Shown piece after piece: positions 1 through 8,923 of a stretch of 64,000 nt of DNA (its first letter is position 1; each line of letters opens with the position of its first letter). The DNA is from Eubacterium sp. 1001713B170207_170306_E7. GTDB taxonomy: Bacteria; Bacillota; Clostridia; Eubacteriales; Eubacteriaceae. The stretch is taken from contig NZ_JADMVE010000005.1 in NCBI RefSeq assembly GCF_015547515.1, positions 124,001-188,000 of the forward strand. Direction: 5' to 3'. The notes under the pieces were generated by a model. That model did no database searches. It saw only the letters and a list, made by a program, of their open reading frames with translations, and was not told the origin of the DNA. Made by a program: the position numbers and the translations under genes.

Positions 1-346
1 CCAGCGTAATGCATAAGCCCTCCATCAGGCCCTCGCCAAACACAACGGATTCATAGCAGACGGCATCTTCCTTTTCAAAGACCACCTTGCGTTCCTTCTT
101 GCGGATTACCGTACGGTTTTCGACGTTTTCTTCCAGCAGCTCGTTCAGAGAAACATCCAGAATACCGCATATTTTCTGAATATTCTCAAGGGTGGGACTG
201 CAGGCGTCGCGCTCCAGATTGCTTAAATAGCCGATTGAAAGCTCTGCCGCTTCGGAAAGCTGTCTTAACGTGAGCTTGTTTTTCTTTCTTAAGTCCCGGA
301 GCTTTCCCCCTATCTTTGCAGGCGCGTGCTGATTGTTATTCTTCAT
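1..346 (-). CDS. XRE-family regulator with probable cupin domain (partial, 3' end outside window)
   Basis: The reading frame runs leftward off the window edge, so only the first 115 residues are visible. Residues about 10-65 form a classic lambda-repressor/XRE helix-turn-helix (GGKLRDLRKKNKLTLRQLSE, then IGYLSNLERDACSPTLENI). The part that follows (EENVENRTVIRKKERKVVFE) is typical of the linker into a C-terminal cupin sensor domain, but the cupin itself is mostly off the edge, so that part is inferred. The ATG at 346 has an AGAAAGGA ribosome site. The gene is divergent from the serine dehydratase, with a perfect palindrome in between, so it probably controls that gene and itself. Members of this family usually respond to small metabolites such as amino acids. 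Confidence 0.8.
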   Translation of the reverse strand, partial: MKNNNQHAPAKIGGKLRDLRKKNKLTLRQLSEAAELSIGYLSNLERDACSPTLENIQKICGILDVSLNELLEENVENRTVIRKKERKVVFEKEDAVCYESVVFGEGLMEGLCITL

Positions 347-382
347 CACAAATCCTTTCTGGCACAAAATTCTTTTATCCTT

Positions 383-410
383 ATTATACTGTATTTATAG
401 AAAAACACAA
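383..410 (-). promoter_or_regulatory. sigma-A promoter for the XRE regulator
   Basis: On the minus strand, TTGTGT (410-405) and TATAAT (388-383) are separated by 16 bases, about 35 bases upstream of the regulator start. The -10 is perfect and the -35 is fair. Confidence 0.5.
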
Positions 411-436
411 CGTTCATTTTCATAAATATATAATTT

Positions 437-460
437 AAAATTTCATATATATGAAATTTT
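437..460. promoter_or_regulatory. perfect 24-bp palindrome, candidate operator
   Basis: AAAATTTCATAT at 437-448 is followed directly by its exact reverse complement at 449-460. It lies between the divergent promoters and ends two bases before the -35 of the serine dehydratase gene. By position it is the likely binding site of the XRE-cupin regulator; binding is inferred. Confidence 0.6.
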
Positions 461-462
461 CC

Positions 463-491
463 TTGCTTTTTGTCCGGCAGTCCTATATAAT
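463..491 (+). promoter_or_regulatory. sigma-A promoter for the serine dehydratase gene
   Basis: TTGCTT (463-468), a 17-base spacer and TATAAT (486-491), about 35 bases upstream of the chosen ATG. Confidence 0.65.
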
Positions 492-526
492 ACCGCTAAA
501 GATCAATGGAGAGCAGGAGGTTTATC

Positions 527-2119
527 ATGCAACGTCAAAGTCCAAGTATATTTAACGATATTGTAGGTCCTATTATGGTTGGTCCTTCAAGTTCACATAC
601 GTGCGCACCTTCAAGAATCGGCTATCTGTGCAGGCAGCTCGTAAGGGGAAACTTGAAAAAAGTCCGAATTGAATTTGCAGAGACCGGCGCTTACACCGAA
701 ATGTACCAGGGGCAGCGCTCGGATATGGGATTTATTAACGGGCTTCTCGGCCACAGACCGGAGGACCCGCGCCTGCGCGACGCTTTTACCCTGGCCGATG
801 AAGCGGGTCTGGAGGTCACGTTTGAAATCAGTGACTTTGTACCCACAAAGCCCAACCTTTCGCGTATGACACTCTGGGATGACTGCGGAGAGACCGCCGA
901 GGTCTATACCGACTCGACAGGCGGAGGAACTGTACGTTTGTTAAAAATAAACGGGTTCGACGTGTCCATCACAGGCGACTGCTATGAGCTGGTGGTACAG
1001 AGCGAAGCGAGAGAAAACTCAGCCGAAAAGCTGATGCAGACTTGTCTCTCGCTTTTTTCCGAAAACGAGGGCTTCTCGCTTTCAGCCGGAGATAAGGGCT
1101 GTCTCATTAATATTAAAAGTCGAACGGAAATTCCCGAAGAAACCATCAACCGGATTAATCAACTTGAAAACGTTGAGAGTGTTCACCTTATCACCCCGAT
1201 TCTGGTGGTCACTTCCAATAAAAACGCGGCGCTCCCCTTTCACAGCGCGGAGGAACTGCAGCGTTTAGCCGAAGAAAACCATAAAGCGCTCTGGGAATTG
1301 GCCATCGACTACGAAAAAGCCAGAAGTGGTTGGACAACTGAGGCGATAGAGAACTATATGCGCTTTGTCATCGAAACCATGGAAGCCGGTGTCCGGGAGG
1401 CTCTCAGGGGCGATATCGAAATGAACGGCGTGCTAAAACCAACTGCCGGAAAAATCGAAAACTTCGTTACACATGACCGAAGTGCTCTGGATATGGGGCT
1501 TTTAAATACCATGGTCCCCTGGTCTATGGCGACAATGGAATACAGCAGCGCCATGGGCGTGGTGCTCTGCGCGCCTACCGGCGGCTCTGCCGGTATTTTT
1601 CCCGGTGCAGTTCTCGCGGCGGCAAACCAGTTAAATCTGGGCATGGATGAAAAAATAAAGCTCATGCTGACCACCGCTGTCATCGGCATCGCCATGTCTA
1701 AGGATCACAATTATTCCGCAGAGCTGTATGGATGCCAGGTGGAGCCAGGCGCCGCGTCAGCCATGGCGGCCGGGGCGCTCGTATTTTTGATGGGCGGGAC
1801 GCCAAGGCAGTCCCTGATGGCCGCCTCCTGCGCGGTTCAGAATATTCTCGGAACCATCTGTGACCCGGTGGCCGGCCTGGTGCAGCTGCCCTGCATCAGC
1901 CGTAACGCCATGTCTGTAGCCAACTCCCTTGTCAGCGCAAACATGGTGATGGGGGGCTATGACCCGCTGATCCCGCTGGATCAGGCAGCAGAAACAATGT
2001 TCCGAGTCGGCATGCAGCTGCCAAGCGAGCTGCGCTGCACCTGCAAGGGCGGCTTATGCACAACGCCCTGCGGCCAGCAGCTGGCAAAGGAACAGGCCTT
2101 GAGAAACCAGCAGCGGTAG
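527..2119 (+). CDS. L-serine ammonia-lyase (iron-sulfur type, single chain)
   Basis: A 530-residue one-chain L-serine dehydratase. Enzymes of this family deaminate L-serine to pyruvate and ammonia with an oxygen-sensitive [4Fe-4S] cluster in the cytoplasm. The N-terminal beta domain carries GPSSSHTCAPSR (about residues 19-30). A middle segment ending near residue 235 looks ACT-like (ENVESVHLITPILVV). The alpha domain has the CAPTGGSAG signature (Cys near 348), the GCQVEPGAASAMAAG stretch and a Cys-rich tail (RCTCKGGLCTTPCGQ) near the end. The chain is longer than E. coli SdaA (about 454), which fits a fusion of the SdaAB and SdaAA halves with an inserted regulatory segment. The ATG at 527 is preferred over an in-frame ATG at 506 because AGGAGG lies just ahead of it. 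Some relatives act on cysteine, so the exact substrate is not proven. Confidence 0.88.
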   Translation: MQRQSPSIFNDIVGPIMVGPSSSHTCAPSRIGYLCRQLVRGNLKKVRIEFAETGAYTEMYQGQRSDMGFINGLLGHRPEDPRLRDAFTLADEAGLEVTFEISDFVPTKPNLSRMTLWDDCGETAEVYTDSTGGGTVRLLKINGFDVSITGDCYELVVQSEARENSAEKLMQTCLSLFSENEGFSLSAGDKGCLINIKSRTEIPEETINRINQLENVESVHLITPILVVTSNKNAALPFHSAEELQRLAEENHKALWELAIDYEKARSGWTTEAIENYMRFVIETMEAGVREALRGDIEMNGVLKPTAGKIENFVTHDRSALDMGLLNTMVPWSMATMEYSSAMGVVLCAPTGGSAGIFPGAVLAAANQLNLGMDEKIKLMLTTAVIGIAMSKDHNYSAELYGCQVEPGAASAMAAGALVFLMGGTPRQSLMAASCAVQNILGTICDPVAGLVQLPCISRNAMSVANSLVSANMVMGGYDPLIPLDQAAETMFRVGMQLPSELRCTCKGGLCTTPCGQQLAKEQALRNQQR

Positions 2120-2165
2120 AAAAACAAGAGGCTGCTCAATCAGTCAAACTGGCGTTAAAACAAAA

Positions 2166-2201
2166 AGCAGCCACTTTTCAGCGAGTTAAAAGGTGGCTGC
2201 T
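2166..2201 (-). terminator. intrinsic terminator of the leftward mttB-MFS-gltS unit
   Basis: AGCAGCCACTTTT (2166-2178) pairs with AAAAGGTGGCTGCT (2188-2201) with one bulged G. On the minus strand the stem is followed by TTTTGTTTT, so it best serves the leftward genes; it may also stop the rightward serine dehydratase transcript. Confidence 0.7.
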
Positions 2202-2229
2202 AAAATTTAAAGCATCGGCATAAAATCCG

Positions 2230-3567
2230 TTATTTTTTTTCTGTTAAATTTTTATAGTGTCTTGCCCGCAGAACCAGCAAAGCAAAAGCCAAAATCAGGA
2301 AAGCGGCGCATACAATACCATATCCATATCCCACAAAAACCGGCAGAAATGTCACAATCAAAATCTCCACCAAAGCGATGACAGAATAGGCCAGGGAATA
2401 GTCCGTTAAAACCGTTGTTCTGAATTCAGGGTCAAGAATTCTGAGTAATATGATTCCCATGGCTGCAATTCCCGTGTTCCACCCAAAAATAAAGATGCCG
2501 CGTTCAAACCAGTTCGATACAAAATAACGCTTTCCAATGAAAAAAACAAACGCAATACAGTACAAAATACCAAACAGGCAAAGAAAGAGTATGGGCTTCC
2601 AGTACGTGAACACAATTTTAATATCCAGTGACGCCACGCCGAAGAACAGAAGATAATCGGTAATGGAGCTGCCGATGTGCGTGATAATCTCCTTGTCCAC
2701 ATATCGATCAAGCTTAACTGCTTTTAAAAAGGCATTGATCACAATGCCACAGAAAAGGGCAAGGCAGACCAGCGGAAGGGCAAAGGGCAGACCCAGCTTT
2801 TGATAATAGAAATCAATCAGATAGGCGCCGCCCGTCGCGGTTAACACTAAACCAATATGCCAGGTATAAGTCTCAACTGAAATCGCTGATGTCGTTTTTC
2901 TGCCATAGGCATCCTGCTCACTCTGTGAATAAAATCCTGTCCGCATCGACTCTGGCAGCTTCTGCATGCTTTTAATATACGTAGGGTATCCTTTTGATAT
3001 GCCATACTTTATTAGGATAATCCCAATTAAGAGGGCCACGATTAAACCGATGGTGGCAAACGTCTGGCCAATGGCAACAGCATGTTCCCAGCCTGTTATC
3101 TCCTGAAGCGTGCTCCCAATGGCAACAGCATATCCGTGTCCGCCGACAAATCCGGACGGCAGCAGCAGCGCGATAGACGTATTGACTGCCGGGAAAAGAA
3201 CAGGAATAAAGATAAATCCCACCAACAGTGAAAATCCATACTGCCCCAGCTCAGCCGCAAGGTTGAGATAGAAAGTGTCCTGTGTCTTTTTTATGGCCTG
3301 CATCAGGCCTGCCCCTTTATTTCCAATAAATAAGCCGCCGAAAAGAATCACAATGAGAAAAACCGGATAATTGATAATTTCTTTACTAAAGGGTAAAACG
3401 TTCAAAAAACAGCGCCCGCCAATCAAACCAATAACCCCTGCAATCAATGGAGCGGGTAACAGAAGCCTCTGAACAATTTTTAACTTTGACCGCAAAAACT
3501 GTGCGGATACTATCAGTAAAGACGCCAGAGCAAAGTCAATCAGCAAAGTGTTAAACGAAAACTCCAT
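2230..3567 (-). CDS. GltS-like sodium/carboxylate symporter
   Basis: A 445-residue, very hydrophobic membrane protein with roughly ten to twelve membrane segments. The spacing of segments and the GGHGYAVAIG motif (about residues 140-149) match the glycine-rich re-entrant loop (GGHGT) of the GltS sodium:glutamate symporter family. The start at 3567 (MEFSFN) has GGAGGGGG just upstream. It is the last gene of a leftward unit after an MttB-family methyltransferase and an MFS transporter, so its substrate may be a product or a co-substrate of that demethylation pathway (for example an amino or organic acid left after N-demethylation) rather than glutamate. The family is clear; the substrate is not. 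Confidence 0.72.
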   Translation of the reverse strand: MEFSFNTLLIDFALASLLIVSAQFLRSKLKIVQRLLLPAPLIAGVIGLIGGRCFLNVLPFSKEIINYPVFLIVILFGGLFIGNKGAGLMQAIKKTQDTFYLNLAAELGQYGFSLLVGFIFIPVLFPAVNTSIALLLPSGFVGGHGYAVAIGSTLQEITGWEHAVAIGQTFATIGLIVALLIGIILIKYGISKGYPTYIKSMQKLPESMRTGFYSQSEQDAYGRKTTSAISVETYTWHIGLVLTATGGAYLIDFYYQKLGLPFALPLVCLALFCGIVINAFLKAVKLDRYVDKEIITHIGSSITDYLLFFGVASLDIKIVFTYWKPILFLCLFGILYCIAFVFFIGKRYFVSNWFERGIFIFGWNTGIAAMGIILLRILDPEFRTTVLTDYSLAYSVIALVEILIVTFLPVFVGYGYGIVCAAFLILAFALLVLRARHYKNLTEKK

Positions 3568-3609
3568 GATCCCCCTCCATTCTGTTCTGTCTCTTTTGTA
3601 CAAAACATT

Positions 3610-4878
3610 TTAAATCGTATTGTCGGCGCTTTTTTCTGCGTTCTTTGTCCTTTTGAGCAGAATAACTGCCGAGGCGATTCCCAAAACTGAGAAAGCAATG
3701 AGAAAAATAAATATTTTATTAAATCCAACCGCAACATTGCCGGCCGCTTCTGCCGCATCGAGCCAGGATCCGCAGATTGGCCCTACAAAAAAGTCTGGAA
3801 TAAAAGCAATAAAAGATATGACGCCTGTTGCCATGGCTGTTTTTTCAATCGAAATACCCGCCTGCCCCATTGTTGACCAGTAGGTTGATTTCATAATGTT
3901 AACAATAAGCGCCAAAACCAGCGTAATGATCACACACAAAGTGACGTTGAAGGACGTGAATATCACACCGGCGGTCAAACCTGCAACTAAGGTGAAAAGC
4001 ACAATAAAAGCCTGTCCTTTATATGAAAATTTATCGACAACATATCCACCTAAAAATCCGGCTACCAAAACAATTATGTAGCTCCTGACAATACCAATTG
4101 TGCTGGCCGTCTGCTGTGAAATATTGAGCACCCGCACTGTGTAGGTTGTCATATAGCCGTTTCCAACCGTCCACGACACATAGGCGCACATAACCACAAA
4201 AGTAACTACCCATATCGCCGGATCTTTCACAGCCTCCATGAATCCCCTGAGTCCAGACTTGTCTTTCTTTGCCCCGGCCTTAACCGGGTCTTCGTCTGGC
4301 ATAACAAAAATTGTCGCAACCAGAAGCAAAACATAGGCGATCATGCAGAAAAAGAGCGCGCCGCGGAATCCTGTAAAAAGTGAATTCCCAACCTGTCCGA
4401 CGATCCACAGGCAAATGAATCCGGCGATGGTCTGCGCAATCCCGCGCGTTGCCTCACTGCTGCCAAACATTTTTCCCTGATTTTCTTCTGTTCCAAGAGC
4501 ACGGACGGCATTTAAATAAGCCGACCAAAAAGTCGCGATGGCAAAGAATGAATGCAGGGCAAAAATAATCATAACCTCAACATATGTGTGCGCCAGCCAA
4601 TACCAGGCAGTCAACACCAAAAATCCGATTAAAGAAACGATAAAAAGCTTCTTGGTGGAAAATTTTGATGCAAAATATCCCGAAATAGGATAGCATATTG
4701 TATTCGCCAGGGCCTTTGCCGAAGCAACCAAACCCATCTGCGTATCTGTGAGCATAAACGCTGATTTCATCTGATCGTAAAATGTATACCGCAAGGATGG
4801 CATATAATAGGCAAATGCGCATACAAAACTGACAAGAATAAAAATCGCAAGCGTCTTTTTTTTAGTCCTCTCGTTCAT
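3610..4878 (-). CDS. MFS transporter linked to an MttB-family gene
   Basis: A 422-residue major facilitator protein with about twelve membrane helices. Near the N-terminus it carries LRYTFYDQM, a motif shared, with small changes, by the MFS proteins at 10341-11675 and 17224-18453, so the three form one subfamily. It begins 12 bases after the stop of the methyltransferase gene and is clearly cotranscribed with it. The likely role is import of the methylated amine demethylated by the upstream enzyme; this is inferred from position, repeated three times in the window. Confidence 0.8.
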   Translation of the reverse strand: MNERTKKKTLAIFILVSFVCAFAYYMPSLRYTFYDQMKSAFMLTDTQMGLVASAKALANTICYPISGYFASKFSTKKLFIVSLIGFLVLTAWYWLAHTYVEVMIIFALHSFFAIATFWSAYLNAVRALGTEENQGKMFGSSEATRGIAQTIAGFICLWIVGQVGNSLFTGFRGALFFCMIAYVLLLVATIFVMPDEDPVKAGAKKDKSGLRGFMEAVKDPAIWVVTFVVMCAYVSWTVGNGYMTTYTVRVLNISQQTASTIGIVRSYIIVLVAGFLGGYVVDKFSYKGQAFIVLFTLVAGLTAGVIFTSFNVTLCVIITLVLALIVNIMKSTYWSTMGQAGISIEKTAMATGVISFIAFIPDFFVGPICGSWLDAAEAAGNVAVGFNKIFIFLIAFSVLGIASAVILLKRTKNAEKSADNTI

Positions 4879-4890
4879 GTTACTGTCTCC

Positions 4891-6330
4891 TTAATTAATG
4901 CGTTCTTTGAATTCCGGTGGCAAATAAGGCTCTAATATCTTCTGCTGTTCTTTTGTGATGTCCGGTGGCGTAAATGCTTCAATACGTTTCTTAATATGCT
5001 CTCTTGCGGCTTCCAGGATGTCTTTATTGCCGTTGTTTTGCCAGCTCAACGGATCTTCTTTATTGAACAGGTGCGGCACGACAAACTCCTCGCGGAACAT
5101 TTTAGGGGTTCTTCCCATCAGAAAGCTCCCTTTCGGGCCGATCTTTTCAATTTCATCTCGGCAAAACCGCTTGTCCTCACAATTTATACCTTCTTTTATC
5201 CGAAGCGCGTAGCGGATGACATCTTCATCCAAAACAAATTTCTCTGCGCTGCCAACATTAAACTGTCCCAGGCATCCAGCACCATGAAGAACAACATCCG
5301 TATCCGCATCCACAGTTGCCTGTGTGATCAGGGTTGTTTCACATCCTGCCTGAAAATCACATGTTTTTGAGTCGGCCAGACTTCCGCCTGTCCTGAAGGG
5401 CAGATTATAAAGATCAGCCAGACCGGCGGTCGCATAGACACCAAGGGCCGTTTCAGCAGAACCGATTGACAGCTGCAGGGTGTGCAGATTGGCAGAAGCG
5501 GGTGTATTCCCATAGACAACAGCAACCTCTGGGTTCAGAAGCTTTGCCAGCACATAGCCGCCTAAAACTTCTGCGTTGCTGACCGCAAGCTCTCCTGCCA
5601 TAGAGCCCGGTACTGTCATTTTAGGCATTGGCACGCTGGTTATCAAAAGCGCCTGATTTTCTTCGCAGCAGGTGAAAATCATCTCGACCGGAGCAAAGTG
5701 CATGCTCAGCGGTGTCAGCGTCGTTGTCAGTCCAAGGCCACAGATTTTATCTTTTGACACTCCTTCGAAGCGGCGCGTAAACTGAAACAGCTCTCTGCAG
5801 ATCGCCCGCATTTTCTCAGCCGGATCCTTAAGCGGATTTGGCCTGATAAATAAAGTCATTTTTTTTGAATACCTGAGCATAATGGCAATGGAGCCAAAAC
5901 GCCTTTGCGCGTCCGTTAAATGATCGGTTTCGATCATAAAATTACAGTTAGACACATTGATAACATCGCTTGTTTCAGACAGAATAAACTGCTCAACATA
6001 ATCCCGGTTCGTACATTTACGAATTTTACCATGGTCATTATTATAAATATATCCGGCCAGTGGAACAAAAAGCTTTGACCCCTTACCGACCGTTTTCGTG
6101 CACTTATGGCTCGTATACTCAAAACTTGGCCTTGCAAGCTTAAGTGCTTCCTCAACCATTTTTCTGGGAATAAAAACCCTATGACCATCAATCTTCGCGC
6201 CATGCGTTTTAAACACTTCACAGGCTTCATCGTGGTCAAATTCCATGCCTACTGTTTCTAAAATATCCAAACTATTCTCATGGATTTTCAGAACATCATT
6301 CTTTGAAATAAATCTTTCATATGCTTTCAA
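4891..6330 (-). CDS. MttB-family corrinoid-dependent methyltransferase (non-pyrrolysine)
   Basis: A 479-residue member of the trimethylamine methyltransferase superfamily (COG5598). Family members move a methyl group from a quaternary or tertiary amine to a corrinoid protein. Family features include RTGGSLADSKTCDFQAGCE near residue 325 and a C-terminal segment with KIGPKGSFLMGRTPKMFREE. The gene is full length without a UAG codon, so it belongs to the non-pyrrolysine class, whose known members demethylate glycine betaine, proline betaine, carnitine or gamma-butyrobetaine. The TTG at 6330 is chosen because GGGGGAAAACA precedes it and the protein then lines up with the MKKYEQF start of the paralog at 19894; an ATG at 6354 is possible. 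The gene heads the unit with the MFS and GltS-like genes and is divergent from a TetR regulator. The substrate is unknown. Confidence 0.87.
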   Translation of the reverse strand: MKAYERFISKNDVLKIHENSLDILETVGMEFDHDEACEVFKTHGAKIDGHRVFIPRKMVEEALKLARPSFEYTSHKCTKTVGKGSKLFVPLAGYIYNNDHGKIRKCTNRDYVEQFILSETSDVINVSNCNFMIETDHLTDAQRRFGSIAIMLRYSKKMTLFIRPNPLKDPAEKMRAICRELFQFTRRFEGVSKDKICGLGLTTTLTPLSMHFAPVEMIFTCCEENQALLITSVPMPKMTVPGSMAGELAVSNAEVLGGYVLAKLLNPEVAVVYGNTPASANLHTLQLSIGSAETALGVYATAGLADLYNLPFRTGGSLADSKTCDFQAGCETTLITQATVDADTDVVLHGAGCLGQFNVGSAEKFVLDEDVIRYALRIKEGINCEDKRFCRDEIEKIGPKGSFLMGRTPKMFREEFVVPHLFNKEDPLSWQNNGNKDILEAAREHIKKRIEAFTPPDITKEQQKILEPYLPPEFKERIN

Positions 6331-6430
6331 TGTTTTCCCCCTATGCAAAAACAAGTAAACACTGGCACGTCTAGAATAGCAGTGTCTTACTCAACAGTTT
6401 GGTAAAGGACTTCATTCCTTTATTGAACCC

Positions 6431-6459
6431 ATTATATAAATATATTTTAAATTTGTCAA
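6431..6459 (-). promoter_or_regulatory. sigma-A promoter of the mttB-MFS-gltS unit
   Basis: On the minus strand TTGACA (6459-6454) and TATAAT (6436-6431) are both consensus and are 17 bases apart. The -35 overlaps the outer end of the inverted repeat 6456-6512, so a bound repressor would block it. Confidence 0.8.
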
Positions 6460-6512
6460 TATTTGTTTTAAATTATTTTAAACAGTTCAAAATAATTTAA
6501 AACAAATATTGA
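6456..6512. promoter_or_regulatory. 24-bp-arm perfect inverted repeat, candidate TetR operator
   Basis: The arm 6456-6479 (beginning TCAATATTTG) is the exact reverse complement of 6489-6512; the 9-base spacer is AAACAGTTC. The repeat sits exactly between two divergent consensus promoters. This suggests joint control of the methyltransferase unit and the TetR gene by the TetR protein. Confidence 0.7.
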
Positions 6513-6517
6513 GTCTG

Positions 6518-6546
6518 TTGACTTTGTTTTTTTCAGAGTGTATAAT
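6518..6546 (+). promoter_or_regulatory. sigma-A promoter of the TetR gene
   Basis: TTGACT (6518-6523), a 17-base spacer and TATAAT (6541-6546), 36 bases before the TetR start codon. Confidence 0.78.
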
Positions 6547-6582
6547 GAATGAAATACATAAACAGGATAACCGAGGGTTAAA

Positions 6583-7221
6583 ATGGCAAAAAAAAGAGAT
6601 AAAAATGAAATCTATAATAAGCTCTTAAGTGAAACCAAAAATCTGTTTAAGCAAAATGGCTATGACGGAACCTCAATGCGTGATATCGCTGCGGCAGCAG
6701 GCGTAAATGTGTCCTTAACCTACTATTATTTTCCAGATGGAAAGTACACCATTGCAAAAATGATGTGTGATGATTTTTCAAGAAAATGCGCTAAAGCAAT
6801 GCATGATTATCTGGATGATCAGGACCCCTTGCTCTACTCTCTTGTTTTTTACCGCTGCATATTGCGTGAACTGCTCAGCAGTAAAAATGATTTAGATTTT
6901 TATATTGAAACCTGGATGGATGCAGACTATATATCACCGCCATTATTTCTGTTTACCTATAACGCCTTTCAGGATATGAACCGGACTGAGGACTATCAAT
7001 TCTCCGAAAAACTTGGCATTAAGTCCAATGGAATCTGGACTGCTCTGAACAAGGCAAAAATTTCCGGTACCATCGAAATCTCCTACGAAGAAATACGTGA
7101 TGAAACAGATATTGCCCGCATGCTGATGATGGGACTTTCCTATCAGGAAGCCCGGGAGTACATTGGCAGGGCTGAAAAAGAGCTCGCTCAGATACCAGTT
7201 ATGCATTATACAATTTTGTAA
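6583..7221 (+). CDS. TetR/AcrR-family transcriptional regulator
   Basis: A 212-residue regulator. Residues about 10-55 are a TetR helix-turn-helix (FKQNGYDGTSMRDIAAAAGV, then LTYYYFPDGKY). The C-terminal ligand domain is not recognisable beyond the family. A GAGGG ribosome site precedes the ATG at 6583. It is divergent from mttB-MFS-gltS across a large inverted repeat, so it most likely represses that unit and itself until a substrate or intermediate binds. Confidence 0.87.
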   Translation: MAKKRDKNEIYNKLLSETKNLFKQNGYDGTSMRDIAAAAGVNVSLTYYYFPDGKYTIAKMMCDDFSRKCAKAMHDYLDDQDPLLYSLVFYRCILRELLSSKNDLDFYIETWMDADYISPPLFLFTYNAFQDMNRTEDYQFSEKLGIKSNGIWTALNKAKISGTIEISYEEIRDETDIARMLMMGLSYQEAREYIGRAEKELAQIPVMHYTIL

Positions 7222-7240
7222 AGGGCTTGCGTTAAAAACA

Positions 7241-7278
7241 AAACCCCGTTTCTCTTAGAGCAAAGAGAAACGGGGTTT
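7241..7278. terminator. bidirectional intrinsic terminator
   Basis: A 16-bp perfect stem, AAACCCCGTTTCTCTT (7241-7256) with its complement at 7263-7278 and a 6-base loop. It separates the convergent TetR and BCCT transporter genes and has A-rich/T-rich flanks on both sides. Confidence 0.85.
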
Positions 7279-7282
7279 AAAT

Positions 7283-8884
7283 TTATTTGTTTAGAGGTTC
7301 CATGTATTCCTTCTGCTTCTCCTCCTCCATCTCCTCAATATAAGTCGCGTCATAACGATCGCGGTGCAGGATAAACTTCACACCGGCGATGAGCACAATG
7401 ATCGTAAAGATAACCGCTGGAAATCCCAGCGCGACGATGACCTGGTTGAGGGCGTCATAGCCGCCGACAAAGAGCAGCACCATGGTCAGTGCGCCCATGA
7501 AGATGGCAACCGCTGCGTTTAAGGCTTTGGGAATTTTGGTCATTGAGATATCCGTCGATGTTTTTTTCATCAGAAGCATGGGGAAGGAGTAGGCCACAGA
7601 GTCCGAGAAGGTGATAAAGGTCATCATGGCGACAATGATAAAGACCCACTTCATGACTGCGCCCAGGGGCAGGGTATCTAAAAAGGCAAAGGTGGCAATG
7701 CCGTCGCCGAACTGCTGCATCTGGTCAAACAGGCCGCTGCCGTTTAAAATGCCCATCATGGCGTTTCCGCCAAAGGCGGCGTACCAGGTAAACACAACCG
7801 TACAGGGCAGCAGGCAGTTGACCAGCAAAAACTGGCGCAGGGTGCGCCCGTAGGCGATACTGACATAGAACAGGGCCTGCATGAGCGCCGGCACCAGGTT
7901 CCAGGCATAATAAAACATGGAGTTGCTGCTCTGCCAGCCAGTCTGGTAGACCGGGTCGCCGAAGGTGATCATGGGAATAAAATCCCGCACAAATTCGCCG
8001 AGGGCTGTGAAGAGCAGGGTAAAGGTTTCATTGGCGCTTGTGGCCAGTATGACAAAAACGAGAATCACGGCGTAGCAGACCGCATTGATATTGCTCAAAC
8101 GCCCCATGAGCTTATGGGCCCCGGAGGTGGCAAAGATCACGGTGGCCACAGTATAGACAATGATCAGCGTAACCTCGAAGCTTGGCGTCTCGCTCATCCC
8201 GGCCACTGTCCCAATGCCCGCGTTCAGCTGAATGACCGCGAGCCCCATATTGGTCCCGCAGACAATGAGGCACACCACCATCAGAATATTGGCGATGCCG
8301 CCGATCCAGGTTTTAGACTTTTCGCCGATGAGCGGGAAAAGGGTGGAGCTGCCCCGCAGGTCCCGTTTTCCATTGTAATAGACAAGGGCCAGGATCATGG
8401 CAAAAAAGACCATCAAAAAGTACGGGGGGATGCCGTAGTGCAGAAAGCAGTACTTTAAGCTGGGGATCACCGCCTCGGGACTGCCGGGCGCCACGTTCAG
8501 AAATTCCGGCGGGTTCATGAAGGCGTTGACCGGGCCGGACACGCCGTAAAAACAGATGCCCACGGCGATGGTGCCGGTGAGGGACAGGGTACACCAGGTA
8601 AAAATGCTGAAGCTTGGCTTGGCCTTTTTTCCGCCGAGCCGGATATTGCCGTATTTGCTGAAAATCAACCAGAAGCAGACCACCGTAATGGCGCAGACAC
8701 AGACGATATAGAGCCATTTAAAATGCGCCATGATCCAGTCCACGCAGACGCTCAGCGCTGTCTCAAACTGCGTGGGGAATACCGCCCCGGCCACAACGAC
8801 CAGGAGCAGACAGATGCCTCCGGGTATGAGCACACGCTTATCGACTTCCTGCCAAACACTCTTTTCTTTATTTTTACCTGACAT
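7283..8884 (-). CDS. BCCT-family (betaine/carnitine/choline) transporter
   Basis: A 533-residue membrane protein with about twelve helices. The family hallmarks are readable: FYGVSGPVNAF in helix 3, FATSGAHKLMGRLSN, and FYVSIAYGRTLRQF at the position of the conserved GRTxREF signature after the Trp-containing helix. Proteins of this family import quaternary amines such as glycine betaine, carnitine and choline, either with sodium or as antiporters (CaiT). It is the last gene of the sigma-54-driven operon and follows an MttB-family gene by 39 bases. The operon substrate is therefore very likely a quaternary amine, which is the best substrate clue in this cluster. An AGGAGAGGA ribosome site precedes the ATG. 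Confidence 0.88.
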   Translation of the reverse strand: MSGKNKEKSVWQEVDKRVLIPGGICLLLVVVAGAVFPTQFETALSVCVDWIMAHFKWLYIVCVCAITVVCFWLIFSKYGNIRLGGKKAKPSFSIFTWCTLSLTGTIAVGICFYGVSGPVNAFMNPPEFLNVAPGSPEAVIPSLKYCFLHYGIPPYFLMVFFAMILALVYYNGKRDLRGSSTLFPLIGEKSKTWIGGIANILMVVCLIVCGTNMGLAVIQLNAGIGTVAGMSETPSFEVTLIIVYTVATVIFATSGAHKLMGRLSNINAVCYAVILVFVILATSANETFTLLFTALGEFVRDFIPMITFGDPVYQTGWQSSNSMFYYAWNLVPALMQALFYVSIAYGRTLRQFLLVNCLLPCTVVFTWYAAFGGNAMMGILNGSGLFDQMQQFGDGIATFAFLDTLPLGAVMKWVFIIVAMMTFITFSDSVAYSFPMLLMKKTSTDISMTKIPKALNAAVAIFMGALTMVLLFVGGYDALNQVIVALGFPAVIFTIIVLIAGVKFILHRDRYDATYIEEMEEEKQKEYMEPLNK

Positions 8885-8923
8885 GTTCCTCTCCTCTTTT
8901 CTTACGCAGCTTTTTTAAAACCC

